A stretch of 64,000 bases of DNA, from assembly GCA_016719635.1 (NCBI GenBank), contig JADJYT010000007.1:242746-306745 (forward strand), written 5' to 3'. Source of the DNA: Sphingobacteriales bacterium. Its GTDB lineage: Bacteria > Bacteroidota > Bacteroidia > Chitinophagales > JADIYW01. The translations under genes were made by a program, and so were the position numbers. Positions 45,601 through 54,626 of this stretch are shown one piece after another (the first letter of the stretch is position 1; each line of letters begins with the position of its first letter). Under the pieces are notes generated by a model, which was not told where the DNA came from, searched no databases, and saw only the letters and a program-made list of their open reading frames with translations.

Positions 45601-46228
45601 CCGTTTTTATACTGCCTTGTTCATCTTACTGAGTGTCTATACTGTAGGTTTAATTGGGATAGGTGTGGGAACCCGGGAGGCACGCGAACATTTTCTATCC
45701 CTCACGCCTCTTAATTTACTGCTCACCGTTGCTGTTTTATTCTGGAATCATAAAGACTGGAGCCTCAGAGTGGCAGGTATGTGTTTATTCGTATTTCTTT
45801 TCGGGTTTTTTATAGAAGTAGCGGGTGTAAAAACGGGGTGGGTTTTCGGCAGCTATTTTTACGGTAAAACACTGGGGTTGAAGATTTTGGATGTCCCGCT
45901 GATGATAGGTGTCAACTGGATGATGCTGGTCTATTGTATTGTAGTCTTATTGCAGCCCATCAGAAATAGTATGTTGTTTGCCACTATGGGCGCAGCCGTG
46001 ATGACATTGTTAGACATCCTGATTGAGCCGGTGGCAATCCGCCTGGATTTCTGGCATTGGAGTAATGAAATCATACCCTTACAGAATTATGTGGCCTGGT
46101 TTCTCGTTTCCTTCTTATTGTTTCTTTGTTTCCGAAGATTGGTTCCTGTTCTTTCCAACAGAATCGCCGGCTGGGTGCTGGGTATACAATTTGCATTTTT
46201 TACTGTATTGAATTTGTTACTGAGATAA
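45578..46228 (+). CDS. cruF: CruF-like carotenoid 1,2-hydratase (membrane protein)
   Basis: 216 residues with seven hydrophobic segments. The family (carotenoid biosynthesis protein, DUF422) is indicated by GFFIEVAGVKTGWVFGSYFY, GKTLGLKILDVPLMIGVNW and TLLDILIEPVAIRLDFWHW. CruF adds water to the terminal 1,2 double bond of gamma-carotene-type carotenoids on the way to myxol-, saproxanthin- or flexixanthin-like pigments. Overlap with the CrtD-like gene supports a shared pathway. Substrate assignment is inferred. Confidence 0.82.
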   Translation: MNSFLPNNRFYTALFILLSVYTVGLIGIGVGTREAREHFLSLTPLNLLLTVAVLFWNHKDWSLRVAGMCLFVFLFGFFIEVAGVKTGWVFGSYFYGKTLGLKILDVPLMIGVNWMMLVYCIVVLLQPIRNSMLFATMGAAVMTLLDILIEPVAIRLDFWHWSNEIIPLQNYVAWFLVSFLLFLCFRRLVPVLSNRIAGWVLGIQFAFFTVLNLLLR

Positions 46229-46276
46229 CAAACATTTTCCTGCTTTTCTTGTTTAACAAAGACTTTATCATTTTCT

Positions 46277-47257
46277 ATGATCGTTAATCAATGGTATTTA
46301 GCCTGTTTATTGGAGGAATTGGAACAACAGAATCCCCTGCGTAAGAAAATATGCGGAGAGGAGATCGTTATATTTAGAACGGAAAGCGGGAAGGTAAGCG
46401 TAGTGGAAGATCGTTGCTGTCACCGCAATGTCCAGCTTTCTCTGGGATATGTACAGGGGGAAAACATCAAATGCGGTTATCACGGTTGGGAGTATAATTG
46501 TGAAGGCAAATGCGTACGGATACCCTCCCTTCCCGATGAGGAGCGGATTCCGCCGGCTGCCAGGGTGAAAAGATACAGTACCGAAATAAGATACCGGTCG
46601 GTTTGGGTCTGGATAGGTGATGATAATAAGAAAGACCTGTCGCTGATTCCACCGATGCCGGAAATGGAAGTTTATCCGATGGTATATAATTATCATGTCA
46701 TCAACGCTGACTTGCAGCTTGTGGCGGAAAGTTTATTTGATGCTCATCATATCAATCACGTGCACCGGGATTCCATCAAAGGTATGATGGGTGCCCTCAG
46801 ATCTGAACGGATAGATTTTAATTTGCAAGTAAACGATAATTCGATTGTCGGAATGTACCACAGAGAGAACGACCGCAGCTTTTTTGAGAAATATTATTTC
46901 GGATTCAATCAAAAGGTGGAAACCCATTTCGGTTTTTGGTTTCCGAATATTTCCAAACTGGATATCCGATTCAGGAATCGCCACATGGTTATCTACGAAC
47001 ATTTTTACCAGATAGATGAAGATAACGTGATGATGTGTCAGATTACATTATGGAAAAATATATTGGGATTTCTTCCGCTGTATATCGCCAAAAAGTTTAT
47101 GCTCCGCAAGTCTGTGAATATTGTGAGGGAGGATATCGAATTTCTGGAAAATAATAAACGAATCAAGGCTGTTACAGGGAAGAGCGACCTGCTCATCAAG
47201 TCGGATGAGGTAACCTTTGAATTTATGAAATTGTGGAAACGAAAAACAAATAGTTAG
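46277..47257 (+). CDS. Rieske non-heme iron oxygenase
   Basis: 326 residues. The N-terminal Rieske domain has CCHRNVQL (Cys47, His49) and CGYHGW (Cys66, His69). The catalytic domain has ESLFDAHHINHVHRD with Asp155, His158 and His163 as likely mononuclear-iron ligands, so it is an oxygenase alpha subunit and not just a ferredoxin. No signal peptide. Positioned between the CruF-like and the CrtU/PDS-like genes, so it may hydroxylate or demethylate a carotenoid end group; no such function is established to my knowledge. Followed by an interspersed palindromic repeat. Confidence 0.8.
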   Translation: MIVNQWYLACLLEELEQQNPLRKKICGEEIVIFRTESGKVSVVEDRCCHRNVQLSLGYVQGENIKCGYHGWEYNCEGKCVRIPSLPDEERIPPAARVKRYSTEIRYRSVWVWIGDDNKKDLSLIPPMPEMEVYPMVYNYHVINADLQLVAESLFDAHHINHVHRDSIKGMMGALRSERIDFNLQVNDNSIVGMYHRENDRSFFEKYYFGFNQKVETHFGFWFPNISKLDIRFRNRHMVIYEHFYQIDEDNVMMCQITLWKNILGFLPLYIAKKFMLRKSVNIVREDIEFLENNKRIKAVTGKSDLLIKSDEVTFEFMKLWKRKTNS

Positions 47258-47332
47258 CGTCATTGCGAGGAACGAAGCAATCTCTCTGTTGAGCAGATTA
47301 CTTCGCTTCATTGCATTACGCCCGTAATGACG
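47258..47332. repeat. Interspersed palindromic repeat, copy 1 (GTCATTGCGAGG family)
   Basis: Starts CGTCATTGCGAGGAACGAAG and ends with CGTAATGACG, forming an imperfect inverted repeat. This intergenic element type is found in many bacteria and resembles the second copy at 53944-54012. It covers the first possible ATG (47327) of the next ORF, which argues for the later start at 47339. Confidence 0.75.
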
Positions 47333-47338
47333 AATAAG

Positions 47339-48847
47339 ATGAAAAACTGGTTACGCAAAAAGATAAAATCCAAACTAAAGAATTACAAAGTCGCTGTCAA
47401 TACGGTTGATGAGAGTTTACCGGTAAAGCTTGCTGTAAAAAAGAAAGCAGCCATTGTTGGTGCAGGAATTGCCGGACTGAGTGCTGCCGCTAATTTAGCG
47501 GAGCGCGGATTTGAAGTGACCCTGTTTGAAAAGAATGCTTATCTAGGCGGGAAAGTAGGTTCCTGGTCATTTGAAAGCAACGGAGAAACGTTGCAGACGG
47601 AACATGGCTTTCATGCCTTTTTCCGTCAGTATTATAACCTGCGGAATTTCATGAAAAAAATAGATGTCTTCAAGCATCTGATTCCTATTGACGATTATGT
47701 GATTCTGTATCAGGATGGAAAACAGCAGGGATTTGCCGGTATCGACAATACACCGGGATTAAATATTTTTGACTTGCGTAAAAAAGGGGTTTTAAACTTC
47801 CGGACATTTATTAATCCGATGTCGATGTCTTTCTTAAAATTGCTGCGCTATCATCCCGTTAAAACATTTGAAAAATATGACGGGGTAAGTTTTGAGCAGT
47901 TCGCCCAACAAACCGCCATGCCCGGGCACATGCGGTTGGTGTTTAACAGTTTCGCCAGGGCCTTCTTTGCCGAACCGCATAAAATGAGTCTGGCAGAACT
48001 GATTAAGGGATTTCATTTTTATTTTTTAAGCAACGATGACGGCCTGATTTACGACGTGCTGGACGATGATTTCGAACATACATTTTTGAAGCCGGTTGAG
48101 GACTTTATTTTACAGCATAATGGAAAAATACTTCGAAACGCAGCCGTTGAAAAAATTGAATACACAAATGATAGGTTTGTCGTGAATGATGAAACATTTG
48201 ATTATTGCATTTTAAGCCTGGATATAAAACATTTAAAGCCTCTGATTCAAAAATCCATAGGTTTGGAAAATGGCATTTCCCTTCAAAAAAGCATCAGTGA
48301 AATAAAATGTACGGACCGATATGCCGTTCTTAGGGTATGGACGGATCGGTTTGAAGAGAACAAAAGCTATCCTTATTTCCTATTTACAGACAGGTTGAAA
48401 TGTCTGGACAGCGTCACCTTCTATCACAAGATGGAAAAGGAATCCATGGCGTGGAGCAATAAGAATAACGGCGGGATTTTTGAACTGCACTCTTATTCAT
48501 TGCCGGATGATTTAATCGATGATGAAGCCATTCAACTGCAGTTGCTGCAGGAATTCTATCATTACTTTCCGGAATTAAGAGGCATGAAAATCCGCCATGA
48601 ATATTTTCAGCACCGCGATGATTTTCCGGCGTTTCATTTGAATCAATATAAAAACAGGCCTTCCGTTAAAACAGAAATACCTAATCTGTTTTTCGCCGGT
48701 GATTGGGTGAAACTGCCAGTTCCTTCGATGTTGATGGAAGCTGCCTACACCAGCGGCGCCATGGCTGCAAATTATATTCTCACTCAAGAAAAACTTCAGG
48801 AGAATCAGTTGGAGAGTGTATATGGATATGGTATGTTGACGATGTGA
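47339..48847 (+). CDS. FAD-dependent carotenoid oxidoreductase (CrtU/PDS-like)
   Basis: 502 residues from the ATG at 47339; the 47327 start lies inside an interspersed repeat. A basic N-terminus precedes AAIVGAGIAGLSAAANLAER (FAD loop, about 40-59) and EVTLFEKNAYLGGKVGSW. EHGFHAFFRQYYNLR near 85-99 is reminiscent of CrtU-type aromatic-ring-forming carotenoid desaturase/methyltransferases and plant-type phytoene desaturases. The C-terminus has LFFAGDWVKLPVPSMLMEAA, the FAD-binding end. It is likely to act on a carotenoid ring or chain together with the neighbouring genes; the exact reaction is open. Confidence 0.75.
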   Translation: MKNWLRKKIKSKLKNYKVAVNTVDESLPVKLAVKKKAAIVGAGIAGLSAAANLAERGFEVTLFEKNAYLGGKVGSWSFESNGETLQTEHGFHAFFRQYYNLRNFMKKIDVFKHLIPIDDYVILYQDGKQQGFAGIDNTPGLNIFDLRKKGVLNFRTFINPMSMSFLKLLRYHPVKTFEKYDGVSFEQFAQQTAMPGHMRLVFNSFARAFFAEPHKMSLAELIKGFHFYFLSNDDGLIYDVLDDDFEHTFLKPVEDFILQHNGKILRNAAVEKIEYTNDRFVVNDETFDYCILSLDIKHLKPLIQKSIGLENGISLQKSISEIKCTDRYAVLRVWTDRFEENKSYPYFLFTDRLKCLDSVTFYHKMEKESMAWSNKNNGGIFELHSYSLPDDLIDDEAIQLQLLQEFYHYFPELRGMKIRHEYFQHRDDFPAFHLNQYKNRPSVKTEIPNLFFAGDWVKLPVPSMLMEAAYTSGAMAANYILTQEKLQENQLESVYGYGMLTM

Positions 48848-48875
48848 CGGTTCTTCAATACATTTATGAGAATTT

Positions 48876-49199
48876 ATGGACATGGATATGGTATATGAAC
48901 AAAGTGCCCTGCAGATCAAAAAGCTGGAAGATGAACTAAAGCGCTTAAATGTTTGGTCATCCGAACCCATTGCACCTGAAAAGTTGGTGAACATGGGTGC
49001 ATTCGGCTCTCACACCATGGCATTTACGGAGTGGCTGCAGTTTGTACTGATTCCAAGAGTACAGGCCATAATAGACGAGAAAGGTCAGTTTCCCGCCACC
49101 AGTAATGTATCTGTCTTTGCATTCCGGGAATTCGATGGCTGGCCGGAGGCGGAACAGTTGCTTAAAATAGTAAGTGATTTTGACGCGCTGTTTAATTAA
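48876..49199 (+). CDS. YqcC-like small protein (DUF446)
   Basis: 107 residues; ATGs at 48882 and 48888 are also possible starts. It has ALQIKKLEDELKRLNVWSSE, MGAFGSHTMAFTEWLQFVLI and PRVQAIIDEKGQFPATSNV, matching the YqcC/DUF446 pattern (L..W...P.......PF..D...F..WLQ.v..P). All-helical, cytoplasmic, function unknown. It follows the CrtU-like gene by 28 bases. Confidence 0.75.
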   Translation: MDMDMVYEQSALQIKKLEDELKRLNVWSSEPIAPEKLVNMGAFGSHTMAFTEWLQFVLIPRVQAIIDEKGQFPATSNVSVFAFREFDGWPEAEQLLKIVSDFDALFN

Positions 49200-49223
49200 T
49201 TATTTTTGAGAAACAATCCATCT

Positions 49224-50360
49224 TTACTTCGTATCCCAGGTTTCAATAAATTGGATTACTACTTTCTTCATTGCTTCCAGCGCCTCCGGATGGATGCAAT
49301 CCACTTTGTCCAGCCGGGTATGATAGGCGGGGTCCAGGCTTTGGGAATCCATGCCTATGATGCATACAGCCGGCAATCCCAGCATGTGAAAGGCAGACGC
49401 GTCAGAGGCTCCCACGCCAAGCGGTAATTTTTTATAGGCAACATTAGTTGCCAAGAAGGCATCCTCCACCAACTGCACATGCTCCTTTTTATAAAACGCG
49501 AGCGTGTTTACTTCAGACGATGCAACGGTCAGGTGTTCCAGATCTTTTATTGTATCGATATTAAAAAGGAAGACTTTCTCCAGCAGCAATTGTTTTTTAT
49601 GCTTTTGGGCATAGGCATAGGCACCCCGCAGGGCAGCTTCTTCAGAACCAAAGCTAATCAGGCGTAATCGGGTATGCTGCAGCTTCCTTTTGGAAAACAC
49701 TTTCGCCATTTCTACTGCCATCGCCACTCCCGTCAGGTTGTCAGAAGCGCCGTCCACTACTTCTTCAGCATGCATATCATAGAATACGATCAATATGGGT
49801 GTGAGAACGACGAAAAGCCACCAGATATAAGTAAACCATGCAGCACTGATAAATAAGGATAGCAACGCGTATATGCCTAAAAGGGTAATCTGAAATCCCG
49901 CAATAACGGTTAACGCAGCACCCGTCTGTTTTAATTTGTACCACCATTTGAATTCTTTGACACTGTCCATGTGGCCTGCAATAATGAGGGTTGAAGTGGC
50001 AGTTTGCAACGGTTCTATATCCCCAATCACATTCCAGGAAGGTTTTTTGGGAAACAGAAAGTCGAGCCAGTGCCGGTAGGTTACAAAATGTCCTAAAAAT
50101 AAAATGCTGTTTAAAATGCCTAAGCCTGCCGCAATACGGATATCTGTCTTTAAAAAAATAAGTACGGTGATATAAACGATACAAAAAATCTTGAGCGACT
50201 GAAAGTGTGCTTCCAGCGGTGACAGGAATTCTTCCACTTCCACCTTGTCACAATATTGCTTCAACAGGTCAGCGGTATAGTATTGTGCATCCTTTTCCTG
50301 TTCACTGCCAAAGTATCTTCCGCCGAAACGGGAGATGATATCTTCAATAAAATTTATCAC
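49224..50360 (-). CDS. M28-family membrane aminopeptidase
   Basis: 378 residues starting at a GTG (50360); no in-frame ATG exists upstream. Zinc and catalytic residues: TLIIAGHMDSVKEF (His130, Asp132), VVDGASDNLTGVAMAVEMAK with Asp, LISFGSEEAALRGAYAYA with Glu-Glu, and VGASDASAFHMLG. Two to four TM helices lie at about 53-95 and 145-195, inserted in the catalytic domain, so the enzyme is membrane-bound. A TATCTTTA box lies 12 bases upstream of the start. Substrate unknown. Confidence 0.85.
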   Translation of the reverse strand: MINFIEDIISRFGGRYFGSEQEKDAQYYTADLLKQYCDKVEVEEFLSPLEAHFQSLKIFCIVYITVLIFLKTDIRIAAGLGILNSILFLGHFVTYRHWLDFLFPKKPSWNVIGDIEPLQTATSTLIIAGHMDSVKEFKWWYKLKQTGAALTVIAGFQITLLGIYALLSLFISAAWFTYIWWLFVVLTPILIVFYDMHAEEVVDGASDNLTGVAMAVEMAKVFSKRKLQHTRLRLISFGSEEAALRGAYAYAQKHKKQLLLEKVFLFNIDTIKDLEHLTVASSEVNTLAFYKKEHVQLVEDAFLATNVAYKKLPLGVGASDASAFHMLGLPAVCIIGMDSQSLDPAYHTRLDKVDCIHPEALEAMKKVVIQFIETWDTK

Positions 50361-50372
50361 GTATGAATTTAC

Positions 50373-50380
50373 TAAAGATA
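50373..50380 (-). promoter_or_regulatory. -7-type box of the M28 peptidase gene
   Basis: Minus-strand TATCTTTA, one base from TAnnTTTG, 12 bases before the GTG start at 50360. Confidence 0.3.
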
Positions 50381-50502
50381 TGGCACAAATTGTTGTCGGG
50401 GATAAAAATCCCGGATGAAATATGTTTTTTACGAAAATATTCGTAATATAGAATAGGTTTTTTGGGGTAAGCGGGTGTGTCTGAGCATCTTAAAGTAAAA
50501 AA

Positions 50503-51186
50503 ATGATACGATTTTTTTTTGACAGAATGACGACTAGCTGGAAAGTGTTATGGGACTCTAATCGTTTCAGGGTGCAGTTTTTCATGACGTTCCTGCTCTT
50601 CGCACTGGTGATTTATTTTTCTTCCTTATACCTAAGCATATTGGAGATTAGAAGAGGCACCTTGTTGTTGGATCCTTTCCTGAACCGGCTTCCGCCAAAA
50701 GAATACTCCCTGCCGATTTTCTGCATAGTACATTCCTCGTTATTGATTTCGTTGATATTAATTCTCCTGCAACCAAAACTATTTCTTAAGGCATTGCAGG
50801 CGGTCTCGCTGTTACTGATATTGCGCACCATAACGGTTTATGCAGTTCCGCTGGAACCGCCTTCCGGCATGATTTATCTTCGGGACCCGATTACCGGATT
50901 CTTCCTGAATAACGTGAATGTGGTGACGAAGGATTTGTTTTTCTCCGGCCATGTTTCCGTCATGTGTCTGTTGATTTATTTTTCCCCGAACAGGTTCTGG
51001 AAGATATATCTCACTCTTGCCACTCCGGTGCTGGCGCTGCTCATTATGTGGCAGCACGTGCACTATTCCGTTGATGTTATCGCTGCGCCTTTCTTTGCGC
51101 TGTTCTGCGGCAAGCTGATTGATAAGCTGAATGAACGTTGGGCGTTCGGGGTGGATAATATTGAATTAAGCAGTGTTAAGAATTAA
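50503..51186 (+). CDS. PAP2_C (sphingomyelin-synthase-like) membrane enzyme
   Basis: 227 residues with five or six TM helices. Catalytic motifs: LFFSGHVSVMCLLIYF (SGHxS histidine) and WQHVHYSVDVIAAPFFA (H-Y-S-x-D-V), as in the PAP2_C domain of eukaryotic sphingomyelin synthases and bacterial inositol-phosphoceramide-type enzymes. Sphingolipid-making Bacteroidota use such enzymes for head-group transfer; this makes a phosphotransferase on ceramide or diacylglycerol plausible. Divergent from the M28 gene (142-base spacer). Confidence 0.78.
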   Translation: MIRFFFDRMTTSWKVLWDSNRFRVQFFMTFLLFALVIYFSSLYLSILEIRRGTLLLDPFLNRLPPKEYSLPIFCIVHSSLLISLILILLQPKLFLKALQAVSLLLILRTITVYAVPLEPPSGMIYLRDPITGFFLNNVNVVTKDLFFSGHVSVMCLLIYFSPNRFWKIYLTLATPVLALLIMWQHVHYSVDVIAAPFFALFCGKLIDKLNERWAFGVDNIELSSVKN

Positions 51187-51187
51187 T

Positions 51188-52441
51188 TCATTGAACCAAT
51201 GTGGTGCTACTTTCCTGCGACTGCAACGAATTCTGTTTCCGCTCCAAATCAAAGATGCACTCGTAGGTGGCATTTCTCAGCGCTACTTCCCTCGGGTCAT
51301 TGGCGATATGTGTGCCCATTTTATTCATGACATAAGCATAGGCAACTCTTTTCTCCGGATCTGCAAACCCACCCGAACCACCTGCCCCAAAAGAGCCGTA
51401 GCTTCTGTAATTGATGCCAAAATTCTGAAACTCTGATGGTTTCGCAAACCCCAGGGAAAACGGGATATCCACATGCAATACTAAATCCGTTCTGCCTTTC
51501 TTGGGGTGGATGGGAGCGGCTTCCAGAAGCGAAAGCGTTTCTTTCTTGATACCTAGATTCCCTCCCCCTGTCGCAAATTCATTGTAGGCCTGTGCTATGG
51601 AACGGGCATTGCCGAAACCATGCGCGGAGCCATTCGGTATTTCCAAGAACTTGCGTTTGTTGAAATTGTTCAGATTCAAAGCGTGTGGTGGATTTAGAAG
51701 GGATTTGTAAAAGTAGGAAAACGGATTTAAAATCCCTTTCATGATGTTTCCCAAATCGGAATTGCCGCCTTTGGCCAATGCTTCCTGCGGAAGAAATGGA
51801 ATGATGCGTGCTAAACGGTGGTGCGGAAACTCTTTCGGCAACCCGATGTGAAAGTCAATGTTTAAGACTTCTCCGATTTCATCCCTGAAAAATACATGCA
51901 GAGGCCTTCTAAACGGATCTACCCGTTTGCAGATTTCATTTTGGTACATAGCAATCGTCCAGGCATGGTAGCCTTTCTTTTCGCCGGGTATCCAGAATGG
52001 CTTTTGTTTCGCCAGTCGGTTCGATAAGCGTTCCTCATCGTTCAGTACCTCAAAAGAGAGCGTTTTGTCATTGGTAAACAATCCTGCCTGATGTGCCAGC
52101 AGCTGCCGGATGGTGATGTTTTCTTTGCCGTTGAAGGCAAATTCCGGCCAATAGACCGAAACCTTTTCATCATAATCCACGAGGCCTTTGGAGTGCAGGA
52201 GGGCGAATGCCAGTGACGACAGTCCTTTGGTGGTCGAGAATACGATGGATACGGTATCTTCCTCCCAGGCTTCCGTTTTTTCCTTGTTTTTATAACCTCC
52301 CCACAAGTCCACCACTTTTTCTCCATTATGGTAGATGCAGCAGGAGGCGCCGACTTCTTTTCTTTTTTCAAAATTCTCTTCAAAGGCGGTTTTTACTTTC
52401 TCAAAACCTTCTTTCGCATAACCATAAACGGGTGTCGCCAT
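51188..52441 (-). CDS. Serine hydrolase of the beta-lactamase/esterase family
   Basis: 417 residues. The SxxK active site is Ser69-Lys72 in IVFSTTKGLSS; the second motif tyrosine lies in the KGYHAWTIAMYQNEIC region, and the third motif region is YGSFGAGGSGGFADPEKRVA. GGYKNKEKTEAWEEDTVSIV is typical of class C-like esterases and EstB-type carboxylesterases. No signal peptide, so a cytoplasmic esterase rather than a periplasmic beta-lactamase is likely. Convergent with the PAP2_C gene, one base apart. Confidence 0.88.
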   Translation of the reverse strand: MATPVYGYAKEGFEKVKTAFEENFEKRKEVGASCCIYHNGEKVVDLWGGYKNKEKTEAWEEDTVSIVFSTTKGLSSLAFALLHSKGLVDYDEKVSVYWPEFAFNGKENITIRQLLAHQAGLFTNDKTLSFEVLNDEERLSNRLAKQKPFWIPGEKKGYHAWTIAMYQNEICKRVDPFRRPLHVFFRDEIGEVLNIDFHIGLPKEFPHHRLARIIPFLPQEALAKGGNSDLGNIMKGILNPFSYFYKSLLNPPHALNLNNFNKRKFLEIPNGSAHGFGNARSIAQAYNEFATGGGNLGIKKETLSLLEAAPIHPKKGRTDLVLHVDIPFSLGFAKPSEFQNFGINYRSYGSFGAGGSGGFADPEKRVAYAYVMNKMGTHIANDPREVALRNATYECIFDLERKQNSLQSQESSTTLVQ

Positions 52442-52568
52442 ACTTCATTTTTTGGACTCAAAAGATACAGAATAAATTCCAACTTTTAATGATAGCTTAA
52501 TCAAATTCCAAATCTTAAAGGGTATAAATTCTATAACTTGTAATCCTGTTTATATTTCAATCAGTACA

Positions 52569-53942
52569 ATGGGACAAACATTATTTGACAAGGTATGGGA
52601 TGCGCATGTAGTAGAGTCCATTGAAAACGGACCGCAGGTATTTTATATTGACAAGCATTTTATTCATGAAGTGACTACGCCTCAGGCATTTGCAGGGTTG
52701 GACAAAAGAGGCATCCCCGTTCTTCGTCCCAAACAAACAATTGCCACGGCCGATCATAATGTGCCTACCAGGGATCAGGATCTGCCTATCCGAGAAAAAT
52801 TATCGCGCCATCAGGTCGATACATTAATTGATAATTGTCAACGCTACGGAATCGAATTATACGGGCTTGGGCATCCGTTTCAGGGGATTGTACACGTTAT
52901 CGGGCCGCAGCTGGGCATCACACAGCCAGGCATCACCATTGTCTGCGGCGATTCACATACTTCCACACACGGAGCTTTTGGCGCGATTGCATTCGGAATC
53001 GGCACTTCTGAAGTGGAACAGGTGCTGGCTACGCAGTGTATCCTTCAAACTAAACCTAAGAAGATGCGTATCAACGTGGAAGGTGAATTGGGAAAAGGGG
53101 TTACATCCAAGGATATTATTCTGTACATCATCTCCAGGATATCCACCAGCGGCGGCACCGGCTATTTTGTAGAATATGCGGGTTCTGCCATCCGAAGCCT
53201 GAGCATGGAAGCGCGCATGACCATCTGCAATATGAGTATAGAAATGGGTGCGCGGGGTGGTATCATTGCGTCGGATGAGATAACATTTGATTATTTAAGA
53301 GGACGGGAATTTTCTCCCGTAGATTTTGATGCGGCTGTTGAAAAATGGAAGCAGCTCCAAACAGACGCGGATGCCGTTTTTGATAAGGAATATACTTATG
53401 ATGCGGCGGACATCGAACCCATGATTACGTATGGAACCAATCCTGCTATGGGTATCCGGATTTCTGATACGATTCCTGCTATCGAGGATGCCGGACTGGA
53501 AAAGTCCCTGCAGTATATGGGGTTTGAAAAAGGCCAGTCTATGTTAGGCAAATCAATTGATTATGTTTTTCTGGGAAGCTGTACCAACTCGAGAATGGAA
53601 GACCTGCGCTTATTTGCGCAGCTGGTGAAAGGGAAAAAGAAGGCGGAGCATGTGACGGTTTGGGTAGTGCCCGGCAGCAAACAAATTGAAAACCAGGCGA
53701 AGGAAGAAGGCATCGATAAGATCTTGGTGGAAGCCGGTATGGAGTTGCGTGAACCGGGCTGTTCCGCATGTCTGGGTATGAATGAAGACAAGATTCCTGC
53801 AGGTAAATATTGCATTTCCACATCCAACAGAAATTTTGAAGGTCGGCAGGGACAAGGTGCCCGCACTTTACTGGCCAGTCCGCTGATGGCTGCCGCTGCT
53901 GCCATTACAGGAAAAATTACGGATGTAAGAGAATTATTGTAA
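52569..53942 (+). CDS. leuC: 3-isopropylmalate dehydratase large subunit
   Basis: 457 residues, full length. LeuC with LeuD isomerises 2- to 3-isopropylmalate in leucine synthesis. Seen: start GQTLFDKVWDAHVV, TSTHGAFGAIAFGIGTSEV, the 4Fe-4S cysteines in FLGSCTNSR and REPGCSACLGMNEDK, and the end STSNRNFEGRQGQGARTLLA. It is followed after 85 bases (containing a palindromic repeat) by leuD. leuB and leuA are not in the window. Confidence 0.97.
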   Translation: MGQTLFDKVWDAHVVESIENGPQVFYIDKHFIHEVTTPQAFAGLDKRGIPVLRPKQTIATADHNVPTRDQDLPIREKLSRHQVDTLIDNCQRYGIELYGLGHPFQGIVHVIGPQLGITQPGITIVCGDSHTSTHGAFGAIAFGIGTSEVEQVLATQCILQTKPKKMRINVEGELGKGVTSKDIILYIISRISTSGGTGYFVEYAGSAIRSLSMEARMTICNMSIEMGARGGIIASDEITFDYLRGREFSPVDFDAAVEKWKQLQTDADAVFDKEYTYDAADIEPMITYGTNPAMGIRISDTIPAIEDAGLEKSLQYMGFEKGQSMLGKSIDYVFLGSCTNSRMEDLRLFAQLVKGKKKAEHVTVWVVPGSKQIENQAKEEGIDKILVEAGMELREPGCSACLGMNEDKIPAGKYCISTSNRNFEGRQGQGARTLLASPLMAAAAAITGKITDVRELL

Positions 53943-53943
53943 A

Positions 53944-54012
53944 CGTCATTGCGGGCAGAGCGAAACAATCTTTTGAATCAGTTTGGCAGGATTTCTCACT
54001 GCATTCGAATGA
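53944..54012. repeat. Interspersed palindromic repeat, copy 2 (GTCATTGCGGG family)
   Basis: Starts CGTCATTGCGGGCAGAGCGA and ends in CATTCGAATGAC, an imperfect inverted repeat of the same kind as 47258-47332 but diverged inside. It sits between leuC and leuD within the operon, where its hairpin could influence mRNA stability. Confidence 0.68.
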
Positions 54013-54027
54013 CAAAATAAGAAAAAC

Positions 54028-54612
54028 ATGGAAAAATTCACCACCATACAAACCACCTGCGTACCGCTCCATCTGGAAGATGTGGATACCGATCAGATTA
54101 TCCCGGCACGATTTCTGAAAGCTACCACCCGCGAAGGGTTTGGTGATAACCTGTTCCGCGATTGGAGGTATAATCCTGACGATACGCCTAAAGTGGATTT
54201 TGTGCTCAACGATAAAACCTACCAGGGAGAAATATTGGTGGTTGGCAAGAATTTCGGCTGTGGATCTTCCCGTGAGCATGCCGCCTGGGCCATTTATGAT
54301 TATGGATTCCGGGTCGTCGTCTCTTCCTTCTTTGCGGATATTTTTAAGAACAATGCATTGAACAACGGATTGCTGCCGGTAGTCGTATCCCCGGAGTTTC
54401 TGGAAAGACTGTTTACTGCAATCGAAGCCAATCCGGCTGTGGAGGTGAAAGTAAATCTGGTGAAACAGACGATAGAGCTTACGGCTACGCAGGAAATAGA
54501 ATTTTTTGATATCAATCCGTACAAAAAAACCTGTATGATTAACGGATACGATGATATCGATTACCTGCTGAGCCTGAAGGGAAAAATTGCTGAGTTTGAG
54601 TTAAAGCAGTAG
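54028..54612 (+). CDS. leuD: 3-isopropylmalate dehydratase small subunit
   Basis: 194 residues. LEDVDTDQIIPARFLKATTR and VGKNFGCGSSREHAAWAIYD are the substrate-binding loops of LeuD; NNALNNGLLPV is also conserved. Full length and intact. Partner of LeuC upstream, with an 85-base repeat-bearing spacer. The next gene is a toxin-antitoxin pair. Confidence 0.97.
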   Translation: MEKFTTIQTTCVPLHLEDVDTDQIIPARFLKATTREGFGDNLFRDWRYNPDDTPKVDFVLNDKTYQGEILVVGKNFGCGSSREHAAWAIYDYGFRVVVSSFFADIFKNNALNNGLLPVVVSPEFLERLFTAIEANPAVEVKVNLVKQTIELTATQEIEFFDINPYKKTCMINGYDDIDYLLSLKGKIAEFELKQ

Positions 54613-54626
54613 GATGAAAATCAGAT

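Noticed and set aside
48822..48894. Direct repeat ATGGATATGGTAT at 48822 and 48882
   Set aside because: Short, low-complexity ATG-rich words at the end of one gene and start of the next; no other sign of duplication.
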